64,000 nucleotides of DNA from Slackia sp. (GCA_020725885.1 DYEA01000008.1:198119-262118), one strand, 5' to 3'. Counted from the first letter of the stretch, positions 25,787 to 34,789 are shown. Notes: generated from the sequence alone by a model not told the origin. Program-made: numbers and translations.

Positions 25787-28657
25787 ATGGGGAGCGACGC
25801 GCTTCAACGATCCATCCAGCCCGGCACCGACCCGGACGTCGTAGCCGCCTACGCGGAGCTCGCGGAACGCGCGCAGACGGCGCTCTTCGGCTTCGAGGAC
25901 GAGGTCGCCTTCCTCGACCTTGAGACCACGGGGTTCGATCCGGCTCGGGACGACGTCATCGAGGTCGCGGTGGTCGTGACCCGGGGGCCCGAGGTCGTCT
26001 CGCGGTACGCGACGCTCGTCAAGCCGAAGCGGCCCGTGCCGTTCGAGATCGTCGAGCTCACAGGCATCGACGATGAGATGCTGCGGGACGCGCCGCCGCT
26101 CGCGGAGGCGATCGCCGGGCTGGCGCGCGCCGTCGGCGGCCGTGCCGTCGTGGCGCACAACGCGTCGTTCGACCGGGCCTTCCTCGAGGTCGCAGGGTGG
26201 AGCCATCCTGAAGGCGCAGCGGCATGGCTCGACAGCCTGGAGCTCGCGCGCATCGCCCTGCCGAGGATGCGCAGCCATCGCCTCACCGACCTCGCGCGGG
26301 CCTTCGGGCTCGTCGTCGACCCCGCGCACCGGGCCGCATCCGACGCTGAGACGCTGGCGCGCTTGTGGCGCGTGCTGCTGGTCGCACTCGACGACATGCC
26401 ACCCGGCGTGCTCGCAGGGGTGCTCAGGGCGGCGGGCGGGCCGCGCTGGCCGTTGGCTCGCGTCGTCGCGCACGTCGCGGCGGCGCGGCCGCACGACGAG
26501 CTCGACCTCAAGCGGCTCCGCAACGAGCGGCTGAAGCGCGAGCGCCCGCGAGCGCTCCGCGACGCTCGCGTCGTCGAGCTGCAGGGCTTGGAGGACGACG
26601 AGGTCGCGGCGGAGTTCGACGGCCAGGGCACGGTCGGGAAGATGTACGCCGACTACGAGGTCCGCGCGGAGCAGGTCGCCATGGCGCGGGCGGTCGCGGG
26701 AGCCCTCAGCGAGGGGCGGCACCTCGCAATCGAGGCTGGGACCGGAGTCGGCAAGTCGGTCGCGTATCTGGTGCCGGCGGCCCGGTTTGCGCTGGCGAAC
26801 GGCGTCGCCGTCGGCGTTGCCACGAAGACGAACGCGCTGATGGACCAGCTGCTCTACCGGGAGCTGCCTTCGCTCGCTGCGCAGATGCCGGGCCTGCGGT
26901 ACGTCGGCCTGAAGGGCTACGAGCACTATCTGTGCCTCAGGAAGCTCCGGCGGCTGCTCGACGCTCCCGAGGAGCTCGACGAGGAAGCGCGAGCTGTGCT
27001 CGCTGCGCTCGTCCCCTGGGTCGCCTCGACGTCGTGGGGCGACCTCGCGACCGTCAACGTGCACTGGCCGCCCGGGTTCCGCCGGGCCGTCACGGCCTCT
27101 GCAGCCGACTGCACGAAGAAGCGGTGCCCGTTCTTCGCTGTCTGCTACCTGCACGGGCAACGCAAGCGCGCGCACGAGGCGCACATCGTGGTGACGAACC
27201 ACTCCCTGCTCTTCAGGGACGTGGCGACGGGGCGGCAGCTCCTGCCCCCAGTGCGTCACTGGGTGGTCGACGAGGCGCACGGCGCCGAGGCGGAAGCGCG
27301 CGAGCAGCTTTCGCTCGCCGCGTCGCGCACGGCGGTGCGTTCGGCGCTGGCGGCGCTCTCGGCGCAACGCCACGGCGGCGTCCTCGAGTCGCTGCGGGCC
27401 CGGTTGCCGGCGGACGGCCACGCCGCAGCGGCCATCGAGGAGCTGCGCGTGCTCGCGCGAGAGACGGCCACGGTCGCAGAGTCCTTCTTCTCGGAATTGG
27501 GTGAGATCGCTCCGCCAGGCGAGTACGGCCACGCGGCGACGCGCGTGACTGCGGAGCTCCGGGAGGGCGGGCCGTGGGGCCGCGCGGCCGCCATCGGCGC
27601 CAAGCTCCTCAAGCGCCTCGAGCGCATCCAGCGCGCGGGCGCGACGCTGGTCACGGCGCTCGAAGAGGAGACGGACGACCTCGTGGAGCTCAGGGCCGAC
27701 CTCATCGGGCAGCTGAGCGCTCTGGCGGATGCGTACGAGGCGGTCGAGCTGATGCTTTCCGGCGACGACGAAGCGTACGTGCACGTCGTGCGCTCAGAAG
27801 CGTGGGGCGAGACGGTGGACGTGACGGCGGGCTCGGTCCTGTACGACGTGGGTGCGGCGCTCGTGGAGCGCTTCTACCCCGAGGTGCGCTCCGTCGTGTA
27901 CACGTCGGCGACGATCGCGGCTGGGGAAGACTTCTCGCACTTCGAGCGCGCCGTCGGGCTGGACCGGCTGCCCGAGGACTCCCACAAGACGCTCCGGCTG
28001 CCCTCCTCGTACGACTTCGACCGTCAGATGACCGTGTACGTGCCGCTCGGCGTCGCGCCGCCTGACGCTCCTGGCTACCTGGATGACCTCGAGCGGCTCC
28101 TGTTCGACGTGCACGTCGCGATGGGCGGCTCGGTGCTCACGCTGTTCACCAACACGAAAGACATGCGCGATCTGTACGGCCGGCTGGCCCCGGCCCTGCG
28201 CCCGCACGGCCTGCGGCTGCTCGTCCAGTCGCGCGGCGTGTCCGTCAAGCGCGTCGCGGAGGAGTTCATCGCAGACGAGCAGCTGTCGCTCTTCGCGACG
28301 AAGTCGTTCTGGGAGGGCTTCGACGCGAAAGGCGACACGCTCAGGTGCGTCGTGATCGTGCGCCTGCCGTTCGGGCAGCCGTCGGACCCGCTGCTCGACG
28401 CTCGCAAGGAGCGGGATCCCGCCTGGTGGAACCGCTACTACCTGCCGGAAGCGATCATCGAGCTGAAGCAGGCCGCGGGCCGCCTGATCAGGTCGTCGAC
28501 GGACACCGGCTGCCTGGTGCTCGCGGACAGCCGGCTTGCGAGCGACAAGCCGTACGCGTCCCGCTTCTTGGCGGCGCTGCCCGTGAGCGACGTGGAGCGC
28601 GTGCCTGTCGAGGACATCCGGGAGACGATCTCCGCGCGGTTCGGCCGGGGCGGCTAG
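25787..28657 (+). CDS. dinG: DinG-family helicase with N-terminal DnaQ-like exonuclease domain
   Basis: The 956-residue protein joins a DEDDh 3'-5' exonuclease domain (FLDLETTGFDP, AHNASFDRAFL, HRAASDAETL; residues about 35-205) to an XPD/DinG superfamily 2 helicase. Helicase motifs are EAGTGVGKSVAYLVPA, VVDEAHGAEAE and QAAGRLIRSSTD. Four cysteines (YLCLRK, then ADCTKKRCPFFAVC) fit the DinG/XPD iron-sulfur cluster. This fusion is the Gram-positive form. A TACCCT -10 lies six bases ahead of ATG 25787 and there is no ribosome site, so translation may be leaderless. Its 3' end meets pafC. Confidence 0.92.
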   Translation: MGSDALQRSIQPGTDPDVVAAYAELAERAQTALFGFEDEVAFLDLETTGFDPARDDVIEVAVVVTRGPEVVSRYATLVKPKRPVPFEIVELTGIDDEMLRDAPPLAEAIAGLARAVGGRAVVAHNASFDRAFLEVAGWSHPEGAAAWLDSLELARIALPRMRSHRLTDLARAFGLVVDPAHRAASDAETLARLWRVLLVALDDMPPGVLAGVLRAAGGPRWPLARVVAHVAAARPHDELDLKRLRNERLKRERPRALRDARVVELQGLEDDEVAAEFDGQGTVGKMYADYEVRAEQVAMARAVAGALSEGRHLAIEAGTGVGKSVAYLVPAARFALANGVAVGVATKTNALMDQLLYRELPSLAAQMPGLRYVGLKGYEHYLCLRKLRRLLDAPEELDEEARAVLAALVPWVASTSWGDLATVNVHWPPGFRRAVTASAADCTKKRCPFFAVCYLHGQRKRAHEAHIVVTNHSLLFRDVATGRQLLPPVRHWVVDEAHGAEAEAREQLSLAASRTAVRSALAALSAQRHGGVLESLRARLPADGHAAAAIEELRVLARETATVAESFFSELGEIAPPGEYGHAATRVTAELREGGPWGRAAAIGAKLLKRLERIQRAGATLVTALEEETDDLVELRADLIGQLSALADAYEAVELMLSGDDEAYVHVVRSEAWGETVDVTAGSVLYDVGAALVERFYPEVRSVVYTSATIAAGEDFSHFERAVGLDRLPEDSHKTLRLPSSYDFDRQMTVYVPLGVAPPDAPGYLDDLERLLFDVHVAMGGSVLTLFTNTKDMRDLYGRLAPALRPHGLRLLVQSRGVSVKRVAEEFIADEQLSLFATKSFWEGFDAKGDTLRCVVIVRLPFGQPSDPLLDARKERDPAWWNRYYLPEAIIELKQAAGRLIRSSTDTGCLVLADSRLASDKPYASRFLAALPVSDVERVPVEDIRETISARFGRGG

Positions 28658-29586
28658 ACCGTCGGCTCGGCGAGCAAGCGCTCGGCGTACGACCGCACCG
28701 CGTCGCGGACCTCGGCGGGGCCGAGCGCCTCGACCGCTCCGAGCGCGGAGCACACCTCCCGTGCGATCCAGCGCGTCGAGGCGTACGGGACCGACACGAG
28801 CAGCGACCCGTCCGGCTGCGGCTCGCAGACCGCCCCTGGCCAGTCGCGGTTCTCGATCGAGTACCCCGGAGGGACCCGGAGCGTCGCGACCGGCAGGCGG
28901 TCGAGGTCGGGGACGACGCCCGTCGTGGGCTCCGTGGGAGGGCTGAAGGAGTCGTCGAGCGGTTCGGCGTACCGTATGCGGTCCAAGCGGAAGGTGCGGT
29001 CTGCGCCAGCGAGCTCGCAGTGCCCGGTCAGGTACCACACGCCCGCGCGGTTCACGAGCGCATGCGGGTGCACGACGCGGTCGGTGGAGGCGTCGGTGCC
29101 CACGGGCTGGTACGTCAGTCGGACCTTGCGAGCCGTCTCGATGGCGTCGGCGAGCGTCGCGTAGACCTCGGCGCAGCCGACGTCGGGCCGCGCCCGCAGC
29201 GTGTGCGTCAGAAGCTCGACGGATCCGGCGCCGGCCGCGGCGTCGGCGAGCTTGCGCACCAGGGGGTCGCTGGCCTGCACCCCGGCCGTCTCGAGCGCGG
29301 CGAGCAGCGCGCCGAGCTCCGCTCTGGTGAGACGGATGGGCCGGCTGAGGGCCGGCGGCTCGGAGACGACCGTCACCGTGTCCGCCTGGATGTCGAGGTC
29401 GATCAAGGCATCAGGGCTGAACGGCGGGACGCCGCAGAAGACCAGGTCGTGAAGCAGGCTGGCCACTTCGGCAGACGGCACCCCCAGAGCAGCCGAGAGG
29501 TCGGCGATCCGCACCGTCCTCCCGCGGCGGAGCTGTGGGAGCAGGGACAGCAGCAGACGTGCGCGCCGCGCGGCGGACCTAGCCAT
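28654..29586 (-). CDS. pafC: WYL-domain transcriptional regulator PafC
   Basis: The 310-residue protein has an N-terminal winged-helix segment (RTVRIADLSAALGVPSAEVASLLHDL), a central WYL domain (VRLTYQPVGT ... VHPHALVNRAGVWYLTGHC, RTFRLDRI) and a WCX C-terminal region. Actinobacterial PafB and PafC form a heterodimer that activates the LexA-independent DNA-damage regulon. It overlaps pafB by eight bases and the convergent dinG by four. No Pup-proteasome genes are nearby. Confidence 0.88.
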   Translation of the reverse strand: MARSAARRARLLLSLLPQLRRGRTVRIADLSAALGVPSAEVASLLHDLVFCGVPPFSPDALIDLDIQADTVTVVSEPPALSRPIRLTRAELGALLAALETAGVQASDPLVRKLADAAAGAGSVELLTHTLRARPDVGCAEVYATLADAIETARKVRLTYQPVGTDASTDRVVHPHALVNRAGVWYLTGHCELAGADRTFRLDRIRYAEPLDDSFSPPTEPTTGVVPDLDRLPVATLRVPPGYSIENRDWPGAVCEPQPDGSLLVSVPYASTRWIAREVCSALGAVEALGPAEVRDAVRSYAERLLAEPTV

Positions 29587-30544
29587 GGCGAGCAGCCACC
29601 TCCCGAAGGCCGTCCCGGTAGGCGCGCACCGCCTCCTCGGGCGCGAGCGGCCTGACGCCGGGCCCGTTCTCGATGCACCATGCCGCGAAGGCGCGCGCCG
29701 AAGCCGCTTCGACCGTCCAGAGCACGCTCCCGTCGGGCTTCTGGTCGAGGCGCCCCTTGCCCTCGGTAGCGGCCTTCGCGCGCCACGCGGCGCCGGGCTC
29801 GAAGAGCGCTGCTGCCTCGAAACGCCCCTCGCCGATCTGGAACGGCAGCACGAGGTGGTCCTCGATGGAGAAGTCCGCCGGCGGCTCGAAGTCGGGGGTC
29901 TTGGGGCTGGAGCCGTTCGGCGTCAGGCCGGTCGCGCGCACGAGCGCGTACACGCGCACCTCGTCGATGTCCACGTCCCGCCCGACGAGGTACCACCGGC
30001 CGCGCCGGTACGCCACGCCGTAAGGCTCCACCTCGTGGAGCCTGCTCTCTCCCCGCGCATTCGTGTAGCCGAAGCGCACGCGCTTGCGGAGCGCGACGGC
30101 TTCGGCAGCCACCCGGGCCTGGGCGGATTGGCGCTCGGGCTCTGTGACGGCCAAAGACGACACCGCCGGCTCTCCAGGGAACGGGCCGAGGTCCATCTTC
30201 GCGACCGCCACCGCAAGGTCGTCGCGGAACGGGAACGACGGGTCGTTCAGCAACGCGGCGGCGACGGCGCGCACCGTGGCGCACTCGGCGTCGTCAAGGT
30301 CCACCTCTCCCGCGTAGCTGCGCTCTGCGTCGAGCGAGTAAGTCCCGTCTTCGTGGACGACGATCGCCAATCCGGACGCGCGCAACGCGTCCTTGTCGCG
30401 CTCGAACATCCGCTGGAAGGCGGCGTCGTCCGCGTCCTCGGGATAGCCGAGCCCGGCAGCCCTGCACTCCTCGATCGAGACGGGACGGGAGCGCGAAGCG
30501 AGGAACAGCGCGAGATTGACCAGCCGTTCGTGCGCGGACGCCAT
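29579..30544 (-). CDS. pafB: WYL-domain transcriptional regulator PafB
   Basis: The 321-residue protein begins with a PafB-type winged helix (ERLVNLALFLASRSRPVSIEEC, FERDKDALRASGLAI) followed by a WYL domain (VRFGYTNARGESRLHEVEPYGVAYRRGRWYLVGRD) and a WCX region. It is the partner of PafC in the DNA-damage activator. ATG at 30544 has GGGAGGAGC upstream. A TACAAT -10 element on the minus strand at 30571-30566 may drive it, downstream of a structured RNA. Confidence 0.9.
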   Translation of the reverse strand: MASAHERLVNLALFLASRSRPVSIEECRAAGLGYPEDADDAAFQRMFERDKDALRASGLAIVVHEDGTYSLDAERSYAGEVDLDDAECATVRAVAAALLNDPSFPFRDDLAVAVAKMDLGPFPGEPAVSSLAVTEPERQSAQARVAAEAVALRKRVRFGYTNARGESRLHEVEPYGVAYRRGRWYLVGRDVDIDEVRVYALVRATGLTPNGSSPKTPDFEPPADFSIEDHLVLPFQIGEGRFEAAALFEPGAAWRAKAATEGKGRLDQKPDGSVLWTVEAASARAFAAWCIENGPGVRPLAPEEAVRAYRDGLREVAARHG

Positions 30545-30565
30545 GCTCCTCCCTTCGTCCCGACG

Positions 30566-30571
30566 ATTGTA
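30566..30571 (-). promoter_or_regulatory. Putative -10 element of pafB
   Basis: TACAAT on the minus strand, 22 bases before the pafB start codon and with GGGAGGAG in between. The -35 is not obvious. Confidence 0.35.
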
Positions 30572-30595
30572 CGACGAAACTCCAGGAAGAAAGAG

Positions 30596-30691
30596 GAACA
30601 GGGCGCTTCGGGGGTGCGCCCTGTTCGGTGGGCCGGCCCGTCCTGCCGGTGAGGGGGAGGGACGGCAGCAGGCGGGCCCGCACCCATTGTA
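30596..30691 (-). ncRNA. Structured RNA or attenuator upstream of pafB
   Basis: On the minus strand a TACAAT box (30691-30686) is followed by two strong hairpins. The first pairs 30678-30668 with 30646-30635 over 11 base pairs with one bulged base. The second is a perfect 11-base-pair stem, GAACAGGGCGC/GCGCCCTGTTC (30626-30596), followed by the pyrimidine run CTCTTTCTTCC, as in an intrinsic terminator. This could be a small RNA of about 90 bases or a pafB leader with an attenuator. I could not match it to a known family. Confidence 0.45.
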
Positions 30692-30726
30692 GCAGCGGCG
30701 CACGTTCGGCGCCTCCGCCGCATCGC

Positions 30727-30755
30727 TTGCGGCGAGCAGAAGAACGGGATACAAA
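30727..30755 (+). promoter_or_regulatory. Promoter of the pseudo-kinase cassette
   Basis: TTGCGG at 30727-30732 and TACAAA at 30750-30755 with a 17-base spacer, 22 bases before the ATG at 30777. Confidence 0.5.
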
Positions 30756-30776
30756 GGACGCGGACGAGGGAGCGCG

Positions 30777-32297
30777 ATGGCGACCGTGCATCGGCGGGCA
30801 TCTACGGGAACACCGGGCGTTTCAGGAGCGCTGCGCGACGGTCTCCGCCGCATGGCGGAAGCCGTCGGCTGCCGGGCGGTGCTCGGCTACCTGTTGAGCA
30901 AGGACGGCAGGCTGCGCCTGAAGGCATCGTTTCCCGGGCTGGCGGCGGTGTCCAGGACTGCGGACCCGGACGTCGCGCCGGCTCTGTTCGAAGCGATGTA
31001 CGAGGGCGTTTCACGCATCGTGGACCCGGCCGCGTGCGCTCCTGCGGCTCCCGAGGCCGCCGGCGCCGTCGCCTGCGCCGCCGTGCCGCTGACAGGCGCG
31101 AACGGCCCCGTAGGGATCGCCGTCGCTGCGGCGGACGCCGCGATCGACGAGCGGGGCCTGGCGTGCCTGACCGCCCTCGGAGAGGCGACGGCTGCGTGTG
31201 TGGAGGCCGCCCGCGCTACGGAGGCGCTCGCGCGTCGCGCGCACGCGAGCGAGCGCACCGTGCAACGGCTCGTCTCCGGGGTGCTCGAAGGCGGAGCGGT
31301 CAGCTTCGTCGTCGACCTAGACGGCCGGGTGCTCAGGTGGAGCAGAGGGGCTGCCGAGCGGTTCGGGTGGAGCGAGCGCGACGTGCGAGGCGCACGGCTG
31401 CCGGTCTCGGACGAGTCCAGCGTCCGTTATGTCGCGGAGCTGCGGACCAAGGCAGCGTCGGGCGCACCGTTCTCCGTCACCTTCGATCTCGAGCGCCGCG
31501 ACGGCGTCGTCGAGCGGGTCGAGGGGGCCGGGGTCGCCGTGGCGGGCGAAGACGAGGATGCCTGCGCTGTGCTGTTCGTGTGCCGGGAGCCGGATCCCCT
31601 GCTCGCGCGCATCGGCTCGTTGCGGCAGGCGTATCTGGCGGCGCTGGTCGAGCGGGAGCTGGCCAGCCCCTTGACCGCCATCAAGGGCTACGCCGAACTG
31701 CTGGCGCGCCCGTCGATCGCGGAAGACGCCCTCCAGCGGACGCGGGTGGCGCGCGCGTTGAGCGAGCGAGCGCGCGAGGTGGAGCGCGTGCTGATGGACC
31801 TCGCTCTGCTGTCCGGCCTCGAGCGGAGCAGCGGGCTGATCGCTGAGTCCATCGAGCTCGGCGGTTTGGTCGCCGAGGTCGCCCGGAGGCTCAACGCCAA
31901 CCACGGACGTGAGGTGTTCTCGGTCGATGCGCGCGCAGAGGCGCGCGTGCTGATGGACCGCACGTGCGCCGAGCGGTCCTTGGAAGGGCTGATGCGGTGC
32001 GTGGCGATGTCGTGCTCCGCTGCCGAGGGCGTCAGGGTGAGCGTGCGCCGTGAGCACGGATCGGTCGAGGTGCTCATAGACGCGGCGCAGGGCGTTTCCG
32101 AAGCGCTGACCAGCGAGCCGTCGCCGTATGCGGTCACGGAGGCAGGAATCGGATTCCACCTCGCCCGAATGACGGCCGAGGCGCATGGCGGCGACGTCTG
32201 GCTGGAGGCGGCGGAGGCGGGCCGGTCACGCATCGGGCTGCGGCTGCCTGCCCACGACGGGAGCGAGGAGAGCGTATGGCTCGCGCCGATGGTGTGA
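30777..32297 (+). CDS. GAF-PAS histidine-kinase-like protein lacking catalytic residues (pseudokinase)
   Basis: The 506-residue soluble protein has a GAF-like domain (about 20-150), a PAS domain (165-270, FVVDLDGRVLRWSRGAAERFGWSE) and a HisKA-like helix pair. The HisKA sequence is RELASPLTAIKGYAELLA: R293 stands where the phospho-accepting histidine should be. The ATPase region keeps the overall pattern (AGIGFHLARMTAEAHGGDVWLEA), but the N box and the DxGxG box are absent (DAAQGVSEAL). It therefore probably cannot phosphorylate itself and may act as a sensory scaffold. It overlaps the next gene by 22 bases. Confidence 0.8.
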   Translation: MATVHRRASTGTPGVSGALRDGLRRMAEAVGCRAVLGYLLSKDGRLRLKASFPGLAAVSRTADPDVAPALFEAMYEGVSRIVDPAACAPAAPEAAGAVACAAVPLTGANGPVGIAVAAADAAIDERGLACLTALGEATAACVEAARATEALARRAHASERTVQRLVSGVLEGGAVSFVVDLDGRVLRWSRGAAERFGWSERDVRGARLPVSDESSVRYVAELRTKAASGAPFSVTFDLERRDGVVERVEGAGVAVAGEDEDACAVLFVCREPDPLLARIGSLRQAYLAALVERELASPLTAIKGYAELLARPSIAEDALQRTRVARALSERAREVERVLMDLALLSGLERSSGLIAESIELGGLVAEVARRLNANHGREVFSVDARAEARVLMDRTCAERSLEGLMRCVAMSCSAAEGVRVSVRREHGSVEVLIDAAQGVSEALTSEPSPYAVTEAGIGFHLARMTAEAHGGDVWLEAAEAGRSRIGLRLPAHDGSEESVWLAPMV

Positions 32298-33196
32298 GGC
32301 CGAGGGGGCGGCGAACGCTCTTGCTCGCTCTGGCAGTCGTGGCCCTGGGCGCCGGAGCGCTGTTCGTCGCGCGCGTGCTCTCGCAGGCGACGGGCGCTCG
32401 CGGCATGCTGGCGGACGCCTCGGGGCTGTTGTCGCAGGCGGAGCCGACGGTGCTCGCCGTCGACCAGGCCGTGCGCAGCGAGGTCACGACGGCTGCCGCG
32501 GACGCAGCGCTGGCTGCTCTCGAGAAGCTGGAGCCGTCCATCGAAACGCTGAACGAAGCGAAGTCCGTGGTGGCACGTGCGAGGCAGCGGCTGGCGGAGC
32601 GCGACCGTCCGCTCGCCGACGCGCTCGACGAGGCGATCGCCGCTCGGCTTGAGATGCTAGAACGCGCGCGGCCGGTGCTGGAGGCCGACGTCGCCGTAGC
32701 GCAGGCGCTCGTGCCGGCGGTCGAGGCCTGGACGCTCGTCGGGCAGGCCGAGAAGATGGCCGACGAGGCGGTCGCGTCGTTCAACAAGCACACGAAAGAC
32801 GGCGTGCAGCGATCGACGAAGCTGACCACAGACGCCGATGCGCTGCTCGCGAGGGCTCGGTCGAACCTCGAGACCGTCACGGCGGGCTTCCCGGAGGCGG
32901 ACATGGGCCCGTTCATCTCGTACATCGACGCGAAGCGAGCGCTTTTGGCCGAGTCGAGGAAGATCGACGCCACGTGGCTGTCGGGCAAGGTCGCAGACGC
33001 CAACGCGATGCTGGGCGCCTACAACGCCAGGGAGAAGCAAGTCGCCGAGCAGGCGAAGCGGCTGCCCGGCACGCCGGCGTCGGTGCTCGCCGAGGCGTAC
33101 AAGCGTGCTGTCGAAGCGGACGTCACCGCGTACTTCGAGGCGCGCGAGCGGGCGCGCTCCGCGGATGCGAAGATCCGCTCGCTGCAAGGCGGGTGA
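32276..33196 (+). CDS. Membrane-anchored, helix-rich extracytoplasmic protein, function unknown
   Basis: The 306-residue protein has a basic start, one transmembrane helix (about 13-35, TLLLALAVVALGAGALFVARVL) and then a long region that is almost entirely alpha-helical and charged. Heptad-like stretches suggest coiled coils (for example SVVARARQRLAERDRPLADALDEAI). No catalytic motif or known domain is recognised. It overlaps the pseudokinase gene by 22 bases and precedes a multi-TM gene by 29 bases, so the three are probably one operon. Confidence 0.7.
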   Translation: MARADGVRPRGRRTLLLALAVVALGAGALFVARVLSQATGARGMLADASGLLSQAEPTVLAVDQAVRSEVTTAAADAALAALEKLEPSIETLNEAKSVVARARQRLAERDRPLADALDEAIAARLEMLERARPVLEADVAVAQALVPAVEAWTLVGQAEKMADEAVASFNKHTKDGVQRSTKLTTDADALLARARSNLETVTAGFPEADMGPFISYIDAKRALLAESRKIDATWLSGKVADANAMLGAYNAREKQVAEQAKRLPGTPASVLAEAYKRAVEADVTAYFEARERARSADAKIRSLQGG

Positions 33197-33225
33197 AGCG
33201 CTAGGCCCACGAGAAGGAGGCCGCG

Positions 33226-33972
33226 ATGACTGATGCGTTCTGGTCGGGTTGGGGCTGGCCGGCGGCGACCGGAGCCATCGGCTTCGTCTACGTCGCGCTG
33301 CTCGTGCGGCAGTGGCTGGAGCGTCGCAAGCCGCACCAGCTGGCGTGGGCGGTCGGGTTCCTGTTCTATGCGGTCGCTGCGCTCATGGAAGCGTGGTCGG
33401 AGCGCACGGGCGCATGGGATCCGACCGTGTACCGCATCTACATCGTGCTCGCGGCCTCGCTCGTCGGCTTTCTTGGGCTCGGCACGCTGTACCTCATCAC
33501 GCGGCGGCGCATCTGGGGGCACGCGTACCTGGCGTTCCTCCTCGTGTGCCTCGCGGTGTTCTTCTACGGGACCTTCACGACGGAGCTGCTCGCGGACAAG
33601 CTGGTGCCCGGCATCACCGTCGGCGGCACCGCGCTCGGGCCCGGCGGGTCGTTCCCGCGCGTGATGTCGCTGCCGTTCAACATCACCGGCACGCTGCTCC
33701 TGCTGGGCGGGTCGACCCTGTCGATCGTGCGATTCCTCCCGAAGCGCGAGTACCGCTACCGCGTCTGGGCGAACGTGCTCATCATCATCGGAACGCTGGT
33801 GATCGCCGGCGCCGGCTCGATGGCGCGCGCGGGGCGCACCATGGGGCTGTATCCAGCCGAGATGGTCGCGAGCGCGATCCTGCTGGCGGGCTTCCTCATG
33901 GCCGGGACGCTCGAGAAGGGCGCGCGGGCAGTCCGCGAGCGGCTCGCTCAAGAGCCGACGGCGGAGGCGTAG
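33226..33972 (+). CDS. Multi-TM (about seven) membrane protein, function unknown
   Basis: The 248-residue protein has about seven hydrophobic helices: near residues 10-27, 40-57, 68-90, 98-118, 145-165, 178-198 and 210-228. Conserved-looking features are RQWLERRKPHQLAWAVGF after the first helix and an extracytoplasmic GGTALGPGGSFPRVMSLPFN loop. I do not recognise the family; the topology would suit a membrane sensor or a partner of the preceding anchored protein. ATG follows GAAGGAGGCC. It is convergent with the Crp/Fnr gene. Confidence 0.7.
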   Translation: MTDAFWSGWGWPAATGAIGFVYVALLVRQWLERRKPHQLAWAVGFLFYAVAALMEAWSERTGAWDPTVYRIYIVLAASLVGFLGLGTLYLITRRRIWGHAYLAFLLVCLAVFFYGTFTTELLADKLVPGITVGGTALGPGGSFPRVMSLPFNITGTLLLLGGSTLSIVRFLPKREYRYRVWANVLIIIGTLVIAGAGSMARAGRTMGLYPAEMVASAILLAGFLMAGTLEKGARAVRERLAQEPTAEA

Positions 33973-33979
33973 CAGGCCG

Positions 33980-34684
33980 TCACTCGTCGTAGCTCGAGCC
34001 GAGGCGCGCCAGCGCGCCCACGTCGTGCACGACGACCTCGTTGCCGCGTACCGTGAGCACGCCGTCGTCGCGCAGCCGCGCGAACGCGCGCGAGAGCGTC
34101 TCGGGCACCGTGCCGAGCGAGGCTGCGAGCTCGGTCTTGCTCATGCCGAGCGGCACGCGGAGTCCTTCGGGCACGGCCTCGCCGGCAGCGAGCGATCGCT
34201 GGAACAGGTAGCGCGCGAGCCGCTGCGGGACATCCAGCGCCAGCGTCTGCACCACCGCGGTGAGGTCCATGACCCGCGTCGCAAGGTCGGCGACGAGCGC
34301 GCGCAGCACCTGCGGCTCCGCCTCCAGCACCTCGAAGACCCGCTCGGGCTCCACCCACGCGACCGTGACGGGCGTCGCCGCCTCTACGGTGGCAGGATAG
34401 CGGCCTCCGGCGAGCGCGGCGACGGCCGCGAAGGCGCCTCCCGAGCCCACCGACTCCAGCACGATCACGCGCCCGTCCGCTTGAACGTGGCAGACGCGTG
34501 CCTTGCCCGCGACGACCACTCCGAAACGCGTGGCGGGGTCGCCCTCGGTGGCGAGCATGGCGCCGCGGGGCGCGTCGAGGACGCGGGCGGCCGCGGTCAG
34601 ACGCCCCACGGCCTCGTCCGAGGCAGTGCGCCATAGGCGGCACGCTCGCATCGCGGCGAGCACGTCTCGACGGATTTCGGGCAC
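33980..34684 (-). CDS. Crp/Fnr-family regulator, probably of the nitrosative-stress genes (HcpR/DNR-like)
   Basis: The 234-residue protein has a cyclic-nucleotide-type sensory barrel (about 15-125), a long dimer helix and a winged helix. The recognition helix reads VPETLSRAFARL; its E-x-x-S-R is the arrangement that FNR uses to read TTGA half-sites. No FNR-type four-cysteine cluster is present, so oxygen sensing by a 4Fe-4S cluster is unlikely; haem-based NO sensing is possible. GTG at 34684 follows AAGGAGC. It diverges from ygbA-fdx-hcp, with a palindromic site between. Confidence 0.85.
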   Translation of the reverse strand: MPEIRRDVLAAMRACRLWRTASDEAVGRLTAAARVLDAPRGAMLATEGDPATRFGVVVAGKARVCHVQADGRVIVLESVGSGGAFAAVAALAGGRYPATVEAATPVTVAWVEPERVFEVLEAEPQVLRALVADLATRVMDLTAVVQTLALDVPQRLARYLFQRSLAAGEAVPEGLRVPLGMSKTELAASLGTVPETLSRAFARLRDDGVLTVRGNEVVVHDVGALARLGSSYDE

Positions 34685-34717
34685 GGCGCTCCTTCGTTTC
34701 GGAAGACCTGGCCGATT

Positions 34718-34731
34718 TTGACATGAGTCAA
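34718..34731. promoter_or_regulatory. FNR/HcpR-like operator TTGAC-N4-GTCAA
   Basis: A perfect inverted repeat with five-base arms and a four-base spacer lies in the divergent intergenic region. Its centre is about 41.5 bases upstream of a start point predicted from a TAGCGT -10 (34754-34759), the spacing of a class II activator site for ygbA-fdx-hcp. It also lies 34 bases from the regulator's own start codon, so autoregulation is possible. Confidence 0.7.
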
Positions 34732-34789
34732 GGAACGGCGCGAGCGCGCTGGATAGCGTTCAGGTGGCTTCAGCGCGAAGGAGGCGGCT

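Noticed and set aside
30635-30678. Hairpin considered as SRP (4.5S) RNA
   Set aside because: The conserved tetraloop region (GGAAGGAAGCA type) is missing on both strands.
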